The notes under the pieces are model-generated. The model was not told the origin of the DNA and did no database searches. It saw nothing but the letters and a program-made list of their open reading frames with translations. From positions 124,001 through 188,000 of the forward strand of contig NZ_PQVF01000007.1 of assembly GCF_002920915.1 (NCBI RefSeq): a stretch of 64,000 nt of DNA, read 5' to 3'. Position numbers and translations under genes: made by a program. Below, in pieces: positions 1-9,134 of the stretch (within the stretch, counting starts at the first letter, position 1; the number at the start of each line of letters is the position of its first letter). This stretch comes from Solitalea longa (GTDB lineage Bacteria > Bacteroidota > Bacteroidia > Sphingobacteriales > Sphingobacteriaceae).

Positions 1-1122
1 GCGATCTATTTTAAAAAAGGAGATAAAGCAGAGGTCTCGATTTATAATAAATCCATGAAATTTGTAGGCAAGCAAACTCCAGAAAACACCATTCTGTCAT
101 CATGGATTCAACAGACGGAAAGCCTGAAGAATAAATCCCTTCACTTTGCCAACAATAGCACTTATCGTGATTTCTTTCCGGAGTTTACTAACGTTGCGGC
201 CAAAGCCGAAGAGTTCAGAAAAACCATCAATACCAAAAATGCCGGCTTCAATGAGTTAATGAAAAAGGTGACGGGTTATGATCTGGACCTTTACGCATTG
301 AACTTTATGCGATCACCGCGTTTTGAATATCCTAAGAAAGAAGAGCTTATCCCTTATTACAATACCATTGTTTCTAAGGATAAATTTAACAATGACGAGG
401 TATTGCGAATGCTTTATGGTAAGCGTTTCATGGACTTGTATGCTGATTATGCGGTGCAAGGCAGGTCAACCTTAGACAATAGATTGACCTTCTTTAATTC
501 AGACAAGGTAAAAGGTGCATATGTTCTGAGCACTGGCTTAGCGATGAAGCAAGTGAAAAACTATGCTCAGTTTCAAGCGATAGTGGAGACATACGGTAAG
601 TACTTTCAATCTGAATATCAAAAAAAGGCAGTTGAAAAACTGAATACGAAATACTATACCGCTGAAACCGGAGCCAAGCCGGCGGCCAATTTCACTTATG
701 CTGATCAGAACGATAAAATGGTTTCATTGAGCGATTTTAAAGGAAAAGTGGTATTAGTAGATGTGTGGGCCACTTGGTGCGGTCCCTGCAAACAGGAGAT
801 CCCTCCATTAAAAGAGCTGGAAAAAGAATTCCATGGAAAAGATATTGTCTTTATTTCAGTATCGCTTGACGAAGAAAAAGACAAACAGAAATGGAAGAAT
901 ATGGTGAAGGACATGAACTTGGAAGGCGTTCAACTTTTTGCAAGTGGATGGAGCAAAATCACCCAGGATTATGACATTAAGGCAATTCCAAGATTCATGG
1001 TATTCGACAAAAAAGGAAACGTGGTAACAGTTGATGCTCCTCGTCCTTCGAATCCTAAACTGAAAGAGTTATTGCTTTCTGAATTAAGCAAGAACCCGGA
1101 AGCCGTTTTAGGAACCAAATAG
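1..1122 (+). CDS. TlpA-like thioredoxin-fold protein, 5' partial
   Basis: The reading frame is open from base 1, so the gene starts upstream of the window; the ATG at 55 is probably internal. The last ~150 residues form a TlpA/AhpC-TSA thioredoxin domain with the WCGPC redox motif (cysteines in codons 260 and 263 of the visible frame) and the cis-proline region KAIPRF. The preceding ~200 residues are a helical domain, as in many exported Bacteroidota TlpA-like proteins. It probably acts outside the cytoplasm in disulfide reduction or exchange; the signal peptide would lie off the window. It is followed after about 34 bases by the trypsin-like gene, likely in one operon. Confidence 0.85.
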   Translation, partial: AIYFKKGDKAEVSIYNKSMKFVGKQTPENTILSSWIQQTESLKNKSLHFANNSTYRDFFPEFTNVAAKAEEFRKTINTKNAGFNELMKKVTGYDLDLYALNFMRSPRFEYPKKEELIPYYNTIVSKDKFNNDEVLRMLYGKRFMDLYADYAVQGRSTLDNRLTFFNSDKVKGAYVLSTGLAMKQVKNYAQFQAIVETYGKYFQSEYQKKAVEKLNTKYYTAETGAKPAANFTYADQNDKMVSLSDFKGKVVLVDVWATWCGPCKQEIPPLKELEKEFHGKDIVFISVSLDEEKDKQKWKNMVKDMNLEGVQLFASGWSKITQDYDIKAIPRFMVFDKKGNVVTVDAPRPSNPKLKELLLSELSKNPEAVLGTK

Positions 1123-1156
1123 ATTTATCAGTAACCTTTTGCAATTGACGAACCAC

Positions 1157-2860
1157 ATGAAAAAGCTATTTGCATTTTTAATTTGCCTGCAAATTTTGAA
1201 GCCAGCATTTGCTCAAAATAACAGTTTGAATGTTGAGCAATTGCAGGCCGAAGTTAAGCAAGGCATTAAACAGGCCTATAATGCATCAGTGCGCATCATC
1301 GCGTATAATTCCGAATTACAAACCGGAGTTGGCGGCAATTTCAGTGGTGTGGTGGTGGATAAAAAGGGACATATTCTTACTGCAGGACATGCTGTAACAC
1401 CAAATGCCATTTACCTGGTAAATTTCCCTGATGGTCGGCAAGTTAAAGCCAAAGGTTTAGGTGTGATCGTTAGTGCTGATGCCGGCATGCTGGTAATTAC
1501 CGATAAAGGCAAATGGCCGACTGCGAAAATGGGCTGGTCTTCACTACTTGAAAACAATGTACCCTGCCTCAGTATAGCTTGTCCCGGTAATTTGGGACTC
1601 AATAATCCTACGGTGCGATTTGGATATATTTCTAACAAGCTGCATGAAAATGGGTATATACAAAACACTTGTTTAATGGAGCCAGGAGATTCCGGCGGGC
1701 CACTTTTTGATCTACAAGGAAGGGTGATTGGCATACATAGCCGCATCAGAGATGGCCAAGAGGAGAATTTCGAAACCCCTATAGATGTTTTCAGAAAATA
1801 CTGGACAGCATTGCAGTCTCCGCAAAATCATACCGCCTTTATTCCTGAAGATAAGTTTTCACCGGATAAGAAAGCGGAGATGCTAAAACCTGTTCCTGAA
1901 ATAGCAGCATTAAGTTCAAGCTTTAAGGCACAGGCTGCAGAATTTCAGCAAACAGTATTTGCGGTAAAAGATTCGGTTCAAAAGGTGTCGATATTGAGTA
2001 CCCTGGTCAATTTGAAGGGCTTATTTCCCGAATCAGACTTAAAGGGCAAAAGTTTCTTCATTACCAAAAGTTCTGAATTAAGCGAGCATCCGATTATTGA
2101 AGTGGTTTCAGGGAAGTTTGTTAGTGCCAAAGTGCTTAATCGTGATGAAAAGAACGACTTGGCCCTTTTGGAAGTTTCCATGGAAATAAATGGCGGCGTT
2201 ACTCTTCAGTCAATCAATACCGATTCGGTTTCTTTTGAAGAAGTTGGCAACTTTTTAATTTCACCTAGACCGAAAAATGAAGGTATAATGAGTGTTCTGG
2301 GCAACTGTTTTTTAGCAATACCCAAGTCGCCCGCCGCTTTTTTAGGTATTGGAGTCAATTTCAATACGGATACGCGCAAGATTTCAGTTACCGCGCTTTA
2401 TCCTGAAAGGACAAACGCTAAGACTGAAAATGCGAAGGGAGGTGAAAATGATATAGCGATCGGCGATGTGTTAACCAGGATAAATAACGAGTCGATCCTA
2501 ACTGTGGATGGCTTGTCGAAGGAATTATCTAAGTATGATATTGATCAATCGGTCAGCCTTCAATACACTAAAAAGTCAGGCAGCACTTATACCAGGGATG
2601 TTGTTCTTAAACATTATTACGTAGCGCCTAACGTTTCTTTTGATCACTTTAGAGAAGGAAAAAGCCAAAGACGCGATAATTTTAAAGAGGCTTTGGTTCA
2701 TGATGGAAAATTAAATCCTGCCGATTGTGGAGGGCCTTTATATGGTGCCAATGGAGTTTTCTACGGAATAAACATTGCCAGGTTTTGCCGTACTACAACC
2801 TTAGCTATACCGGCTAAAGTAATTGTACAATTTGTTAAAGAGTCTAAAATAATTTTATAG
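1157..2860 (+). CDS. Exported two-domain trypsin-like protease with PDZ; second catalytic domain degenerate
   Basis: The ATG at 1157 gives 567 residues starting with a signal peptide ending near AFAQ; an in-frame TTG at 1139 is less likely. The first trypsin-like domain (~35-215) has a full triad: His78 in TAGHAV, Asp108 in VSADAG, Ser179 in GDSGGP. A second HtrA-like half (~265-567) keeps the Asp (Asp334 in NDLALLEV) but lacks a histidine at the expected place (TKSSEL) and has Cys524 in ADCGGP instead of serine. A PDZ-like segment (~394-484) sits inside this second half, before the nucleophile loop. Likely role: exported peptidase or chaperone whose second domain binds rather than cuts (inference). 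Adjacent thioredoxin genes suggest envelope protein quality control. Confidence 0.82.
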   Translation: MKKLFAFLICLQILKPAFAQNNSLNVEQLQAEVKQGIKQAYNASVRIIAYNSELQTGVGGNFSGVVVDKKGHILTAGHAVTPNAIYLVNFPDGRQVKAKGLGVIVSADAGMLVITDKGKWPTAKMGWSSLLENNVPCLSIACPGNLGLNNPTVRFGYISNKLHENGYIQNTCLMEPGDSGGPLFDLQGRVIGIHSRIRDGQEENFETPIDVFRKYWTALQSPQNHTAFIPEDKFSPDKKAEMLKPVPEIAALSSSFKAQAAEFQQTVFAVKDSVQKVSILSTLVNLKGLFPESDLKGKSFFITKSSELSEHPIIEVVSGKFVSAKVLNRDEKNDLALLEVSMEINGGVTLQSINTDSVSFEEVGNFLISPRPKNEGIMSVLGNCFLAIPKSPAAFLGIGVNFNTDTRKISVTALYPERTNAKTENAKGGENDIAIGDVLTRINNESILTVDGLSKELSKYDIDQSVSLQYTKKSGSTYTRDVVLKHYYVAPNVSFDHFREGKSQRRDNFKEALVHDGKLNPADCGGPLYGANGVFYGINIARFCRTTTLAIPAKVIVQFVKESKIIL

Positions 2861-2888
2861 GAAGCCAACCAATTTTAAATTAAGAAAA

Positions 2889-4277
2889 ATGAAAAAACAT
2901 ATTTTAAGTTTTCTGCTAGTAATTAGTGCGATGGGCGCTTGGGCTCAAGGCATTGAGTTTGAACATACATCATGGAAGGAAATTGTTCAAAAGGCAAAAG
3001 AACAAAATAAGCCCATTTTTGTGGATGTTTATACCAGTTGGTGCGGTCCCTGTAAAGCAATGGCTTCAACAGTGTTTACTAAACCCGAAATTGGAGAGAA
3101 ATTCAACAAAGGATTTATAAACGTAAAAATTGATGCCGAAAAGGGTGAAGGGATTGATATTGCCAAGAAATATAAGGTTGGCTCTTATCCTACCTATTTA
3201 TTCATTAACCCTAAAGATGAGTCCCTTATTGGGCAATCGGGTAGTTCTATGCCAGTTTCAATTTTTGCAGAGTTAGGCGACAAAATGCTAAATAAGTTTG
3301 CAGGCAAAGTCGAAATCAGCACAAAGGAATTAACGGCCAAATTTGATTCGGGCAATTATGATGAAGCTTTCCTACAGACCTATATAAAACGTTTAAAGGT
3401 TGAGAAGTCTGTAAGTAAGCTTTTAGAGTTGTACCTGGATAAATACATGTCAGCGCATCCAAGCAATGAGCAATTGTGTTTTTTAGCGGAAAACTTTAGC
3501 GGAAATGATAATATGTTTAATTATCTGGTTAATGCCAAGGTATATGATTATCTGATTAAAAACTATAAAACGATTGATGCTTTGCTGTGCAAAAAGGATG
3601 GCTTTGCAGCCGCAAATCTCGACCGTGAATTAATGAAGGAGACCAGTAATCTAATCGAGGTGGCAACAGGACCTAAGCTCCCGAAAGCTGAAAAGGAAGC
3701 GCTGTTTAACAAGTGTTTAGGTAACATAGCTATTGTTGTTTCAAAGGATTGGAAAAGAGATAAAAATATTTTGGATGCTAAACTAAAATTCTCTTATGCA
3801 AATAGGGATAGTATTCAACTTTTACAGGCAAAAAGGGAATATATAACCAGGTTCATTTTACCGTCTGATCAGACTACGTACATAGGTCGTAGTTTTATTA
3901 TCATTGATAAAAATGCTCCTGAACCTGTTGGTCCAATCGATTCGACTTTTGTAGCAAATACCTGTTTATCTCATGCTTCCGGCCTTTTAAAGCTGTCTAC
4001 TCAAAAGCAGGATAAAGAATTAGCAATAAAGGTGTATAAAAAAGCTCAAACCCTAAGCCCGGCTACTTTCTATTATACTAGCGCTATGAATATGGCATTG
4101 TATAACCTTGGAGATAAAAAGGCAGCGATAAAACAGCAAACTGCCGTTATCAAAGAGATGAAGAAGAATAATGACGAATACCTGGCCGATGCCGAAACTT
4201 TACTTCAGAAAATGAAGAATGATGAAGCCAAGGTTACATTCGTGTCTTATAAAATGAAAAAGAGAGTTGGCCATTAA
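2889..4277 (+). CDS. Exported thioredoxin-domain protein (tandem copy 1)
   Basis: A 462-residue protein with a signal peptide ending at AWAQ, then a thioredoxin_7/DsbD-C-like domain (~22-130) with redox motif WCGPC (Cys52, Cys55) and cis-Pro in GSYPTY. The remaining ~330 residues are helical and end in a TPR-like stretch (ATFYYTSAMNMALYNLG). Likely a periplasmic thiol oxidoreductase with a partner-binding helical tail (inference). It starts 28 bases after the protease gene, in the same probable operon. The adjacent gene is a near copy: first ~100 codons and last ~80 codons are almost identical in DNA, while the middle has diverged. Confidence 0.85.
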   Translation: MKKHILSFLLVISAMGAWAQGIEFEHTSWKEIVQKAKEQNKPIFVDVYTSWCGPCKAMASTVFTKPEIGEKFNKGFINVKIDAEKGEGIDIAKKYKVGSYPTYLFINPKDESLIGQSGSSMPVSIFAELGDKMLNKFAGKVEISTKELTAKFDSGNYDEAFLQTYIKRLKVEKSVSKLLELYLDKYMSAHPSNEQLCFLAENFSGNDNMFNYLVNAKVYDYLIKNYKTIDALLCKKDGFAAANLDRELMKETSNLIEVATGPKLPKAEKEALFNKCLGNIAIVVSKDWKRDKNILDAKLKFSYANRDSIQLLQAKREYITRFILPSDQTTYIGRSFIIIDKNAPEPVGPIDSTFVANTCLSHASGLLKLSTQKQDKELAIKVYKKAQTLSPATFYYTSAMNMALYNLGDKKAAIKQQTAVIKEMKKNNDEYLADAETLLQKMKNDEAKVTFVSYKMKKRVGH

Positions 4278-4308
4278 TTATATGCAAATCACTTTTGAAA
4301 TTAAAAAA

Positions 4309-5682
4309 ATGAAAAAACAGATTTTAAGCTTTCTACTATTAATTAGTGCGATGGGCGCTTGGGCTCAAGGCATTGAGTTTGAACATACATCATGGAAGGA
4401 AATTGTTCAAAAGGCAAAAGAACAAAATAAGCCCATTTTTGTGGATGTTTATACCAGTTGGTGCGGTCCATGTAAAGCTATGGCTTCAACAGTGTTTACT
4501 AAACCTGAAATTGGAGAGAAATTCAACAAAGGATTTGTAAACGTAAAAATTGATGCCGAAAAGGGTGAAGGGATTGCTATTACCAAGAAATATATGGTTG
4601 GTTCTTACCCTACTTATTTATTCATTAATCCGGCGGATGAATCCCTTGTTGGGGAATCGAAAAGTTCCATGCCAGCTTCAATGTTTGCAGATTTAGGCGA
4701 CAAAATGCTAAATAAATTTTCCGGCAAAACCGAACTCAGCCTAAAGGAAATGACGGCCAGATTTGACTCGGGAAATTATGATGAGGCCTTCCTACAGACC
4801 TATATTAAACGTTTAGTGGCTGAAAGGAATAATAATATGGTAAGCCGGCCTTTAGAGCAGTACCTCAATAAATATATCTCACAACAGCCTACCAATGATC
4901 AATTGTGTTTTTTAGCTGAAAACTTTAAGGGAGGTGCTAAAGTATATGATTACCTGGTTAAAAACTATAAAACAATTGATGGGCTGCTGTGCAAAAAGGA
5001 TGGTCTTGCTGCTGCAGATTTCGACCGTGAATTAATGAAGGAGTTCGATAAGTCATTCGATTATATAGGCGGTGGCAAATTGTCGAAAGCTGAAAAGGAA
5101 GATCTGTTAAACAAGAGAATTGCTGAACTGGGCGCTATTGTGTTGAACGAATCGAAAAGAGATAAAAAGATTTTGGAAATCAAAATGAAAGTCTATTCTG
5201 CAACAAACGATAGTAGTCAACTTTTACAGGCAAGTCGTGAATTTATTACCAGGTTCGTTTTGCCCGCAGATCAGACTTCATCCATAAATAAGAGTCTTAT
5301 TATCATCGATAAAAATGCCCCTGAACACGTTCCTTCACTCGATTCTGTCCATGCCGCAAATGCATGTGCAAGTTATGCTGCTGTACTTTTAAAGCAGTCT
5401 ACTCAAAAGCAGGATAAAGACTTGGCGATGAAGTTGTATAAAAAGGCTCAAACACTCAGTCCGGCTACTTTCTATTATACTAACGCCATGAATACGGCAT
5501 TGTATAACCTTGGCGATAAAAAGGCAGCCATAAAACAGCAAACTACCGTTCTCAAAGAGATGAAGAAAAACAATGACGAATACCTGGCCGATGCCGAAAC
5601 TTTACTTCAGAAAATGAAGAATGATGAAGCCAAGGTTACTTTCGTGGCTCTTAAAACGAAAAAGAGAGCTGCAGCTCATTAA
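4309..5682 (+). CDS. Exported thioredoxin-domain protein (tandem copy 2)
   Basis: Paralogue of the preceding gene. The ATG at 4309 is chosen because it aligns with the start of copy 1 and opens the same signal peptide; the in-frame ATG at 4267 overlaps copy 1 and adds 14 unlikely residues. From 4309 it has 457 residues. The WCGPC motif is again at Cys52/Cys55, followed by the same helical tail, with a short deletion and many substitutions around residues 140-300. A hairpin terminator follows at 5716. Sequence pattern suggests tandem duplication with later homogenisation of the ends. Confidence 0.85.
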   Translation: MKKQILSFLLLISAMGAWAQGIEFEHTSWKEIVQKAKEQNKPIFVDVYTSWCGPCKAMASTVFTKPEIGEKFNKGFVNVKIDAEKGEGIAITKKYMVGSYPTYLFINPADESLVGESKSSMPASMFADLGDKMLNKFSGKTELSLKEMTARFDSGNYDEAFLQTYIKRLVAERNNNMVSRPLEQYLNKYISQQPTNDQLCFLAENFKGGAKVYDYLVKNYKTIDGLLCKKDGLAAADFDRELMKEFDKSFDYIGGGKLSKAEKEDLLNKRIAELGAIVLNESKRDKKILEIKMKVYSATNDSSQLLQASREFITRFVLPADQTSSINKSLIIIDKNAPEHVPSLDSVHAANACASYAAVLLKQSTQKQDKDLAMKLYKKAQTLSPATFYYTNAMNTALYNLGDKKAAIKQQTTVLKEMKKNNDEYLADAETLLQKMKNDEAKVTFVALKTKKRAAAH

Positions 5683-5715
5683 GAAGATTTTTCAATACTA
5701 TTTTAGCTTTAATTA

Positions 5716-5740
5716 CCCAGACTACAGGTCTGGGTTTTTA
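5716..5740 (+). terminator. Rho-independent terminator after thioredoxin operon
   Basis: Perfect 7-bp stem cccagac/gtctggg (5716-5722 with 5728-5734), 5-base loop tacag, then a T-rich run. It ends the TlpA-protease-thioredoxin transcript. The aspartyl protease gene begins only 17 bases later, so read-through or a promoter in the short gap is needed for that gene. Confidence 0.8.
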
Positions 5741-5757
5741 CTTTTTATTTTTTCAAC

Positions 5758-7008
5758 ATGCTAGTGAACAGAATAATTAAACGAGTTTTAGCACTTATTT
5801 TATTTGTTGCTTTTGCCTTTAATGGTATTGCCGGGGAAAATCCTAAATCAATAATTAAGGGAATAAAGCAAGCATTTAAAGAAAAGAATACCGATTTGTT
5901 CAAAACAAGACTGTCAAAATCCTTCGCTATCGGGATTTTTTCATCACCACAATTTACTGACAACATGCTAGCCGGCATATTCAACAACCATTTGGTTGAT
6001 CAGTTGGAGTTGGTTAAGGTGAAACGGGATAAAAATGGAAGTAAGCTGATCGTTAAATGTAGCTATCCTAATGAGCAGCTTTTTGAATCTACTATTTACC
6101 TGGATGCGGAGGGCAAAATCGAAAGAGTTGGCTTCTTTGATAAATTATATGGCGTTGATCTGAGCCAGGAATCAAAATTGGTTGCCGAACTTCCTTTTGT
6201 TTTAGACAGGAATCGGATCGTCATAAAGGTAAAAGTAAATAATAGCGATCGCGAATTGCGCATTATGTTTGACACCGGAGCCGACGGGATGGGGATGAAA
6301 AAGGCAGTTGCCGATGAAATAGGGTTGAAGGTCGCTCGACAGCAGCAAACCAATGTTGTTGGGGGCGGGTATGAGATCAACATATCATCCGGAAATGAGC
6401 TGAAATTTGGTTCAACCTCAATTCCCAACCAAAACATAGGTCTATTCCCTTCTTTTATGGACGATCTGGATGGCTTATTGGGAGGTAATTTACTTCGAAA
6501 ATTTATCACCGAAATTGATTTTGACCGCTCAGTGATCAAATTGTCAAGTTTTGGATCCTACCAATATCCCGAAAATGGAGCCATCATCCCATTAGATTAT
6601 TCTCTTGGTATTCCTTCTATAACAGCTGATTTAGAACTCAATAACGGAAAGAAGTTTGAAAGCAAACTGCATTTTGATACCGGTGCCGGTTATCCGGTGA
6701 TTTTATACGGACCTTCTGTAAAGCAGCTGGAATTGTTGAAAGACTTTAAAGTGCTTTATAAAGGAATAAACAACAGTATGGGACACAGAACTCCGTCTGT
6801 CCAAGGTGTATTTAACCATCTTAAGCTAGGTGATAAACAAATTAACAATTTCCAGGGTACCATTCAGGAATTCAGGGATGGAGATGAAAAATGGTCGAGA
6901 GAAGGGGATGGGAGTTTAGGAATTGAGATCATCAAGCAATTTAACTGCATTATTAATGTGGCTGCAGGTCAATATTATCTAACTCCAAATAAGAATTTCA
7001 AAAATTAA
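5758..7008 (+). CDS. Exported aspartyl protease family protein (retropepsin-like, two DTG lobes)
   Basis: 416 residues with an N-terminal signal peptide (hydrophobic to about residue 25), then a ~115-residue NTF2-like/DUF3887-like region. Two pepsin-like lobes follow: first catalytic motif FDTGAD (Asp172), flap and hydrophobic-Gly segment LDGLLGGN (238-244), second motif FDTGAG (Asp307). This pattern fits the bacterial aspartyl protease family with PDZ-less C-terminus. Likely periplasmic or outer-membrane located. It follows the thioredoxin pair but is separated from it by a terminator. A strong terminator lies downstream at 7127. Confidence 0.75.
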   Translation: MLVNRIIKRVLALILFVAFAFNGIAGENPKSIIKGIKQAFKEKNTDLFKTRLSKSFAIGIFSSPQFTDNMLAGIFNNHLVDQLELVKVKRDKNGSKLIVKCSYPNEQLFESTIYLDAEGKIERVGFFDKLYGVDLSQESKLVAELPFVLDRNRIVIKVKVNNSDRELRIMFDTGADGMGMKKAVADEIGLKVARQQQTNVVGGGYEINISSGNELKFGSTSIPNQNIGLFPSFMDDLDGLLGGNLLRKFITEIDFDRSVIKLSSFGSYQYPENGAIIPLDYSLGIPSITADLELNNGKKFESKLHFDTGAGYPVILYGPSVKQLELLKDFKVLYKGINNSMGHRTPSVQGVFNHLKLGDKQINNFQGTIQEFRDGDEKWSREGDGSLGIEIIKQFNCIINVAAGQYYLTPNKNFKN

Positions 7009-7126
7009 GAGTTTTATTGGTTGATGTTATTGTCAGCAACTCATTTAAAGAATGCTTTATTGAGTGGTTTAAATACGGATAGAATTAAAATCTTTCTTCA
7101 TCAACTACAATTTTAGAACTTGTGCT

Positions 7127-7154
7127 AAAAGGCTCCTTATTAGGAGCCTTTTTT
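7127..7154 (+). terminator. Terminator after aspartyl protease gene
   Basis: An 11-bp perfect stem, aaaaggctcct (7127-7137) with aggagcctttt (7142-7152), 4-base loop and T-run. It lies 118 bases after the plus-strand stop and is symmetric enough to work in both directions. Confidence 0.85.
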
Positions 7155-7287
7155 ATACTAAATCCAGATAGTTATCACGACATCTAATAACCGTTCAAGA
7201 AGAATTATGCTGAAAATCGTGTGCTTTTTTCTTGATTTTTAACCCAGCTCATGTTGTGCGTTGTAATTAATAGTCGCCCTGCGTTAC

Positions 7288-7689
7288 TTATCCATTAAAG
7301 CCATGAACCGTCCATCCTTTTTGGGTTTTGTTAAACCAGATCGTAATCTCAACTAATTTATTTTTGAAACTTAAGTTGTAGCTACGTCTTAAAACATCTA
7401 AGTCCAGTTTTTCACCAACATATTTATAGGAAATCACCCTTCCATTTTCCTTAGTGATATTTTGTAAATAGGCAACAAATGATTGTTTGCTTCTTTGTTT
7501 TTCAGTTCCGTGCTCAATCCAATAATTCATAAGATAATTTGTGGCGTTTTGCACGTCATTCGCTTTTAAATGGGTAAGAAATGTTTGACAAAATGAGTCA
7601 ATTTCTTTTTTCGATTGGAGCTGTTTCGTTTGTCCAAAAACTGTAATTGAAAAAACTGTAAATAAGAGTCCTAGTAAAACTTTTTTCAT
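7288..7689 (-). CDS. Small secreted hypothetical protein
   Basis: 133 residues with a clear signal peptide (MKKVLLGLLFTVFSITVFGQ). The mature part is about 113 residues with mixed helices and strands; the layout (helix-rich start, then SYKYVGEKL, VEITIWFNKTQKGWTVHGF) resembles NTF2-like/DUF4864-type small domains, but no family is certain. It is followed upstream on the same strand by the CorA-type gene; no overlap and no shared function is obvious. Confidence 0.55.
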   Translation of the reverse strand: MKKVLLGLLFTVFSITVFGQTKQLQSKKEIDSFCQTFLTHLKANDVQNATNYLMNYWIEHGTEKQRSKQSFVAYLQNITKENGRVISYKYVGEKLDLDVLRRSYNLSFKNKLVEITIWFNKTQKGWTVHGFNG

Positions 7690-7753
7690 GATATTGATTG
7701 TTTCGGTAAATTATTATAGTGCATAACGTTTTGGCAATTGTTAGCCGCTGCTA

Positions 7754-8713
7754 TTAGAACCATTTTTTTCGTTTGAACCAGATTAAAGGGACGGAAAAAC
7801 TCAAAACCATTAAGATGATCACATAGAAGTAACCCCATTTCCACTCTAATTCAGGAATGAATTTAAAGTTCATTCCATAAATTCCTGCCACTAACATGGG
7901 CAGTGAAATACATACGGTTATGATAGTAAGTGTCTTGAATATCTTGTTTTGTTCCAGGTCAATTTTACTTGATATGTTTTCTTTTATGTCATCCAATCTT
8001 TCAAAATTGTTTTGGATGTATTCATTTATTACCGACAAATCATTAAGCTCAAAATATAACCCTTCCTTAATTTCGTTACTTAATTTATTGCTCTTTCTGA
8101 ATAAATGCAGAATCCTTCTAAACTCGTTTATAGATTCTTTAATTATTAAGTTGTTGAAACTATAGGTTGTTATCTTGTCTAATTCTTGTTCAGAAAAATT
8201 TTTCTTCTGTAGAATATCCGAATAATTTGTTTTTATTTTTTTTGACACGATTTCAGTCAAATCTGCAAAGTAGTCTGATATAAAGCCTATCAATAATAAT
8301 AGGTAGGAATCACCTGGAATTTTAAATCCGCTAAATTTTTCAAAATAAGATTTTCTTTGTTTCTCGGGTATAAATTCATCGAAGTCAACAGCTATAAATG
8401 TGAATAATGTTTTGTCTTTAAGTATTAAACAAATCATCTCTTCATTGATGTGGTTTTCTAAATTAAAATATGGAATAGAAAAATTAACTGCGATTTGTTT
8501 TTCATTTTCTAAATAATGAGAACTAATTTCAATGTCATTTCCCCTATTGAGTATAGTGGCATCTATTTCAAAAAGTTTCTCTATTAATCTAATATCTTCT
8601 TCAGAGTAGTTTATGAATTGAATATTCACAATTTCAGCAATGTTGTAAGTAATCTCAGTGAGACTATTTATTCTTACAACTGTTTTGTCTTTGTATATTA
8701 GTTCAATATTCAT
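7754..8713 (-). CDS. CorA-like divalent cation (Mg2+) transporter
   Basis: 319 residues. The C-terminus has two membrane helices (about 255-278 and 288-308) separated by the family signature GMN in AGIYGMNF, and ends in a basic tail (WFKRKKWF). The large N-terminal part is the cytoplasmic funnel with long helices, as in CorA. It likely transports Mg2+ or another divalent cation across the inner membrane. The gene is more AT-rich than core neighbours and sits between segments with unusual folds, hinting at an acquired patch (inference). Confidence 0.8.
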   Translation of the reverse strand: MNIELIYKDKTVVRINSLTEITYNIAEIVNIQFINYSEEDIRLIEKLFEIDATILNRGNDIEISSHYLENEKQIAVNFSIPYFNLENHINEEMICLILKDKTLFTFIAVDFDEFIPEKQRKSYFEKFSGFKIPGDSYLLLLIGFISDYFADLTEIVSKKIKTNYSDILQKKNFSEQELDKITTYSFNNLIIKESINEFRRILHLFRKSNKLSNEIKEGLYFELNDLSVINEYIQNNFERLDDIKENISSKIDLEQNKIFKTLTIITVCISLPMLVAGIYGMNFKFIPELEWKWGYFYVIILMVLSFSVPLIWFKRKKWF

Positions 8714-8767
8714 TCCTTGTCGCTTGTATTATTGTAACTCAATGCGCTTTTATGGTTGTTGGTAACA

Positions 8768-8873
8768 TTTATCACGGCTGCGGTTTTCTAAACGCGTCTT
8801 TGTCCCACGTGGCAGAACGAAATTAGGAAAACTAAACTTCAAACCTACCCATCACCCGCAGCTGACATAAACT
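8768..8873. repeat. Imperfect long inverted repeat in intergenic segment
   Basis: The arms tttatcacggctgcgg (8768-8783) and ccgcagctgacataaa (8858-8873) match in 13 of 16 positions as an inverted repeat. They enclose ~75 bases that can partly pair (gttttctaa with ttaggaaaac). The nearby words ttgttggtaac (8757) and ttttgttgg (8875) flank it. Segments of this style often border small accessory genes in Bacteroidota and look loosely like integron attC folds; no integron integrase is nearby, so the meaning is open. Confidence 0.35.
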
Positions 8874-8924
8874 TTTTGTTGGATTAGTAACTATCTTAGA
8901 ATAATCTAACTAATCAATATTATT

Positions 8925-9134
8925 ATGAGATACAAAATATCAATCTCCGTTCCAGCGATACTAACTATCACATTATTTGTCTTCGGTTTGATTTCTGTAT
9001 TTTATTATTATTTGAATGTTATTAATGGCAAGTTTAAAATCAGCGTAGCTGTTCCAACAATTGGAGCGTACCTGGTCGGTTTGTTTATTTTAGCAGCTTT
9101 CGCATTCATCTTTTTCAAGCGAAGGAACAGATAA
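8925..9134 (+). CDS. Small two-helix membrane protein
   Basis: 69 residues. Two hydrophobic helices (about 8-30 and 41-64) are joined by a short polar loop (NGKFKIS) and followed by a basic tail (FKRRNR), so both ends are probably cytoplasmic or oriented by the positive-inside rule. No family is recognised. It sits alone between the fold at 8768-8873 and the 386-base gap before fhs. Confidence 0.45.
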   Translation: MRYKISISVPAILTITLFVFGLISVFYYYLNVINGKFKISVAVPTIGAYLVGLFILAAFAFIFFKRRNR

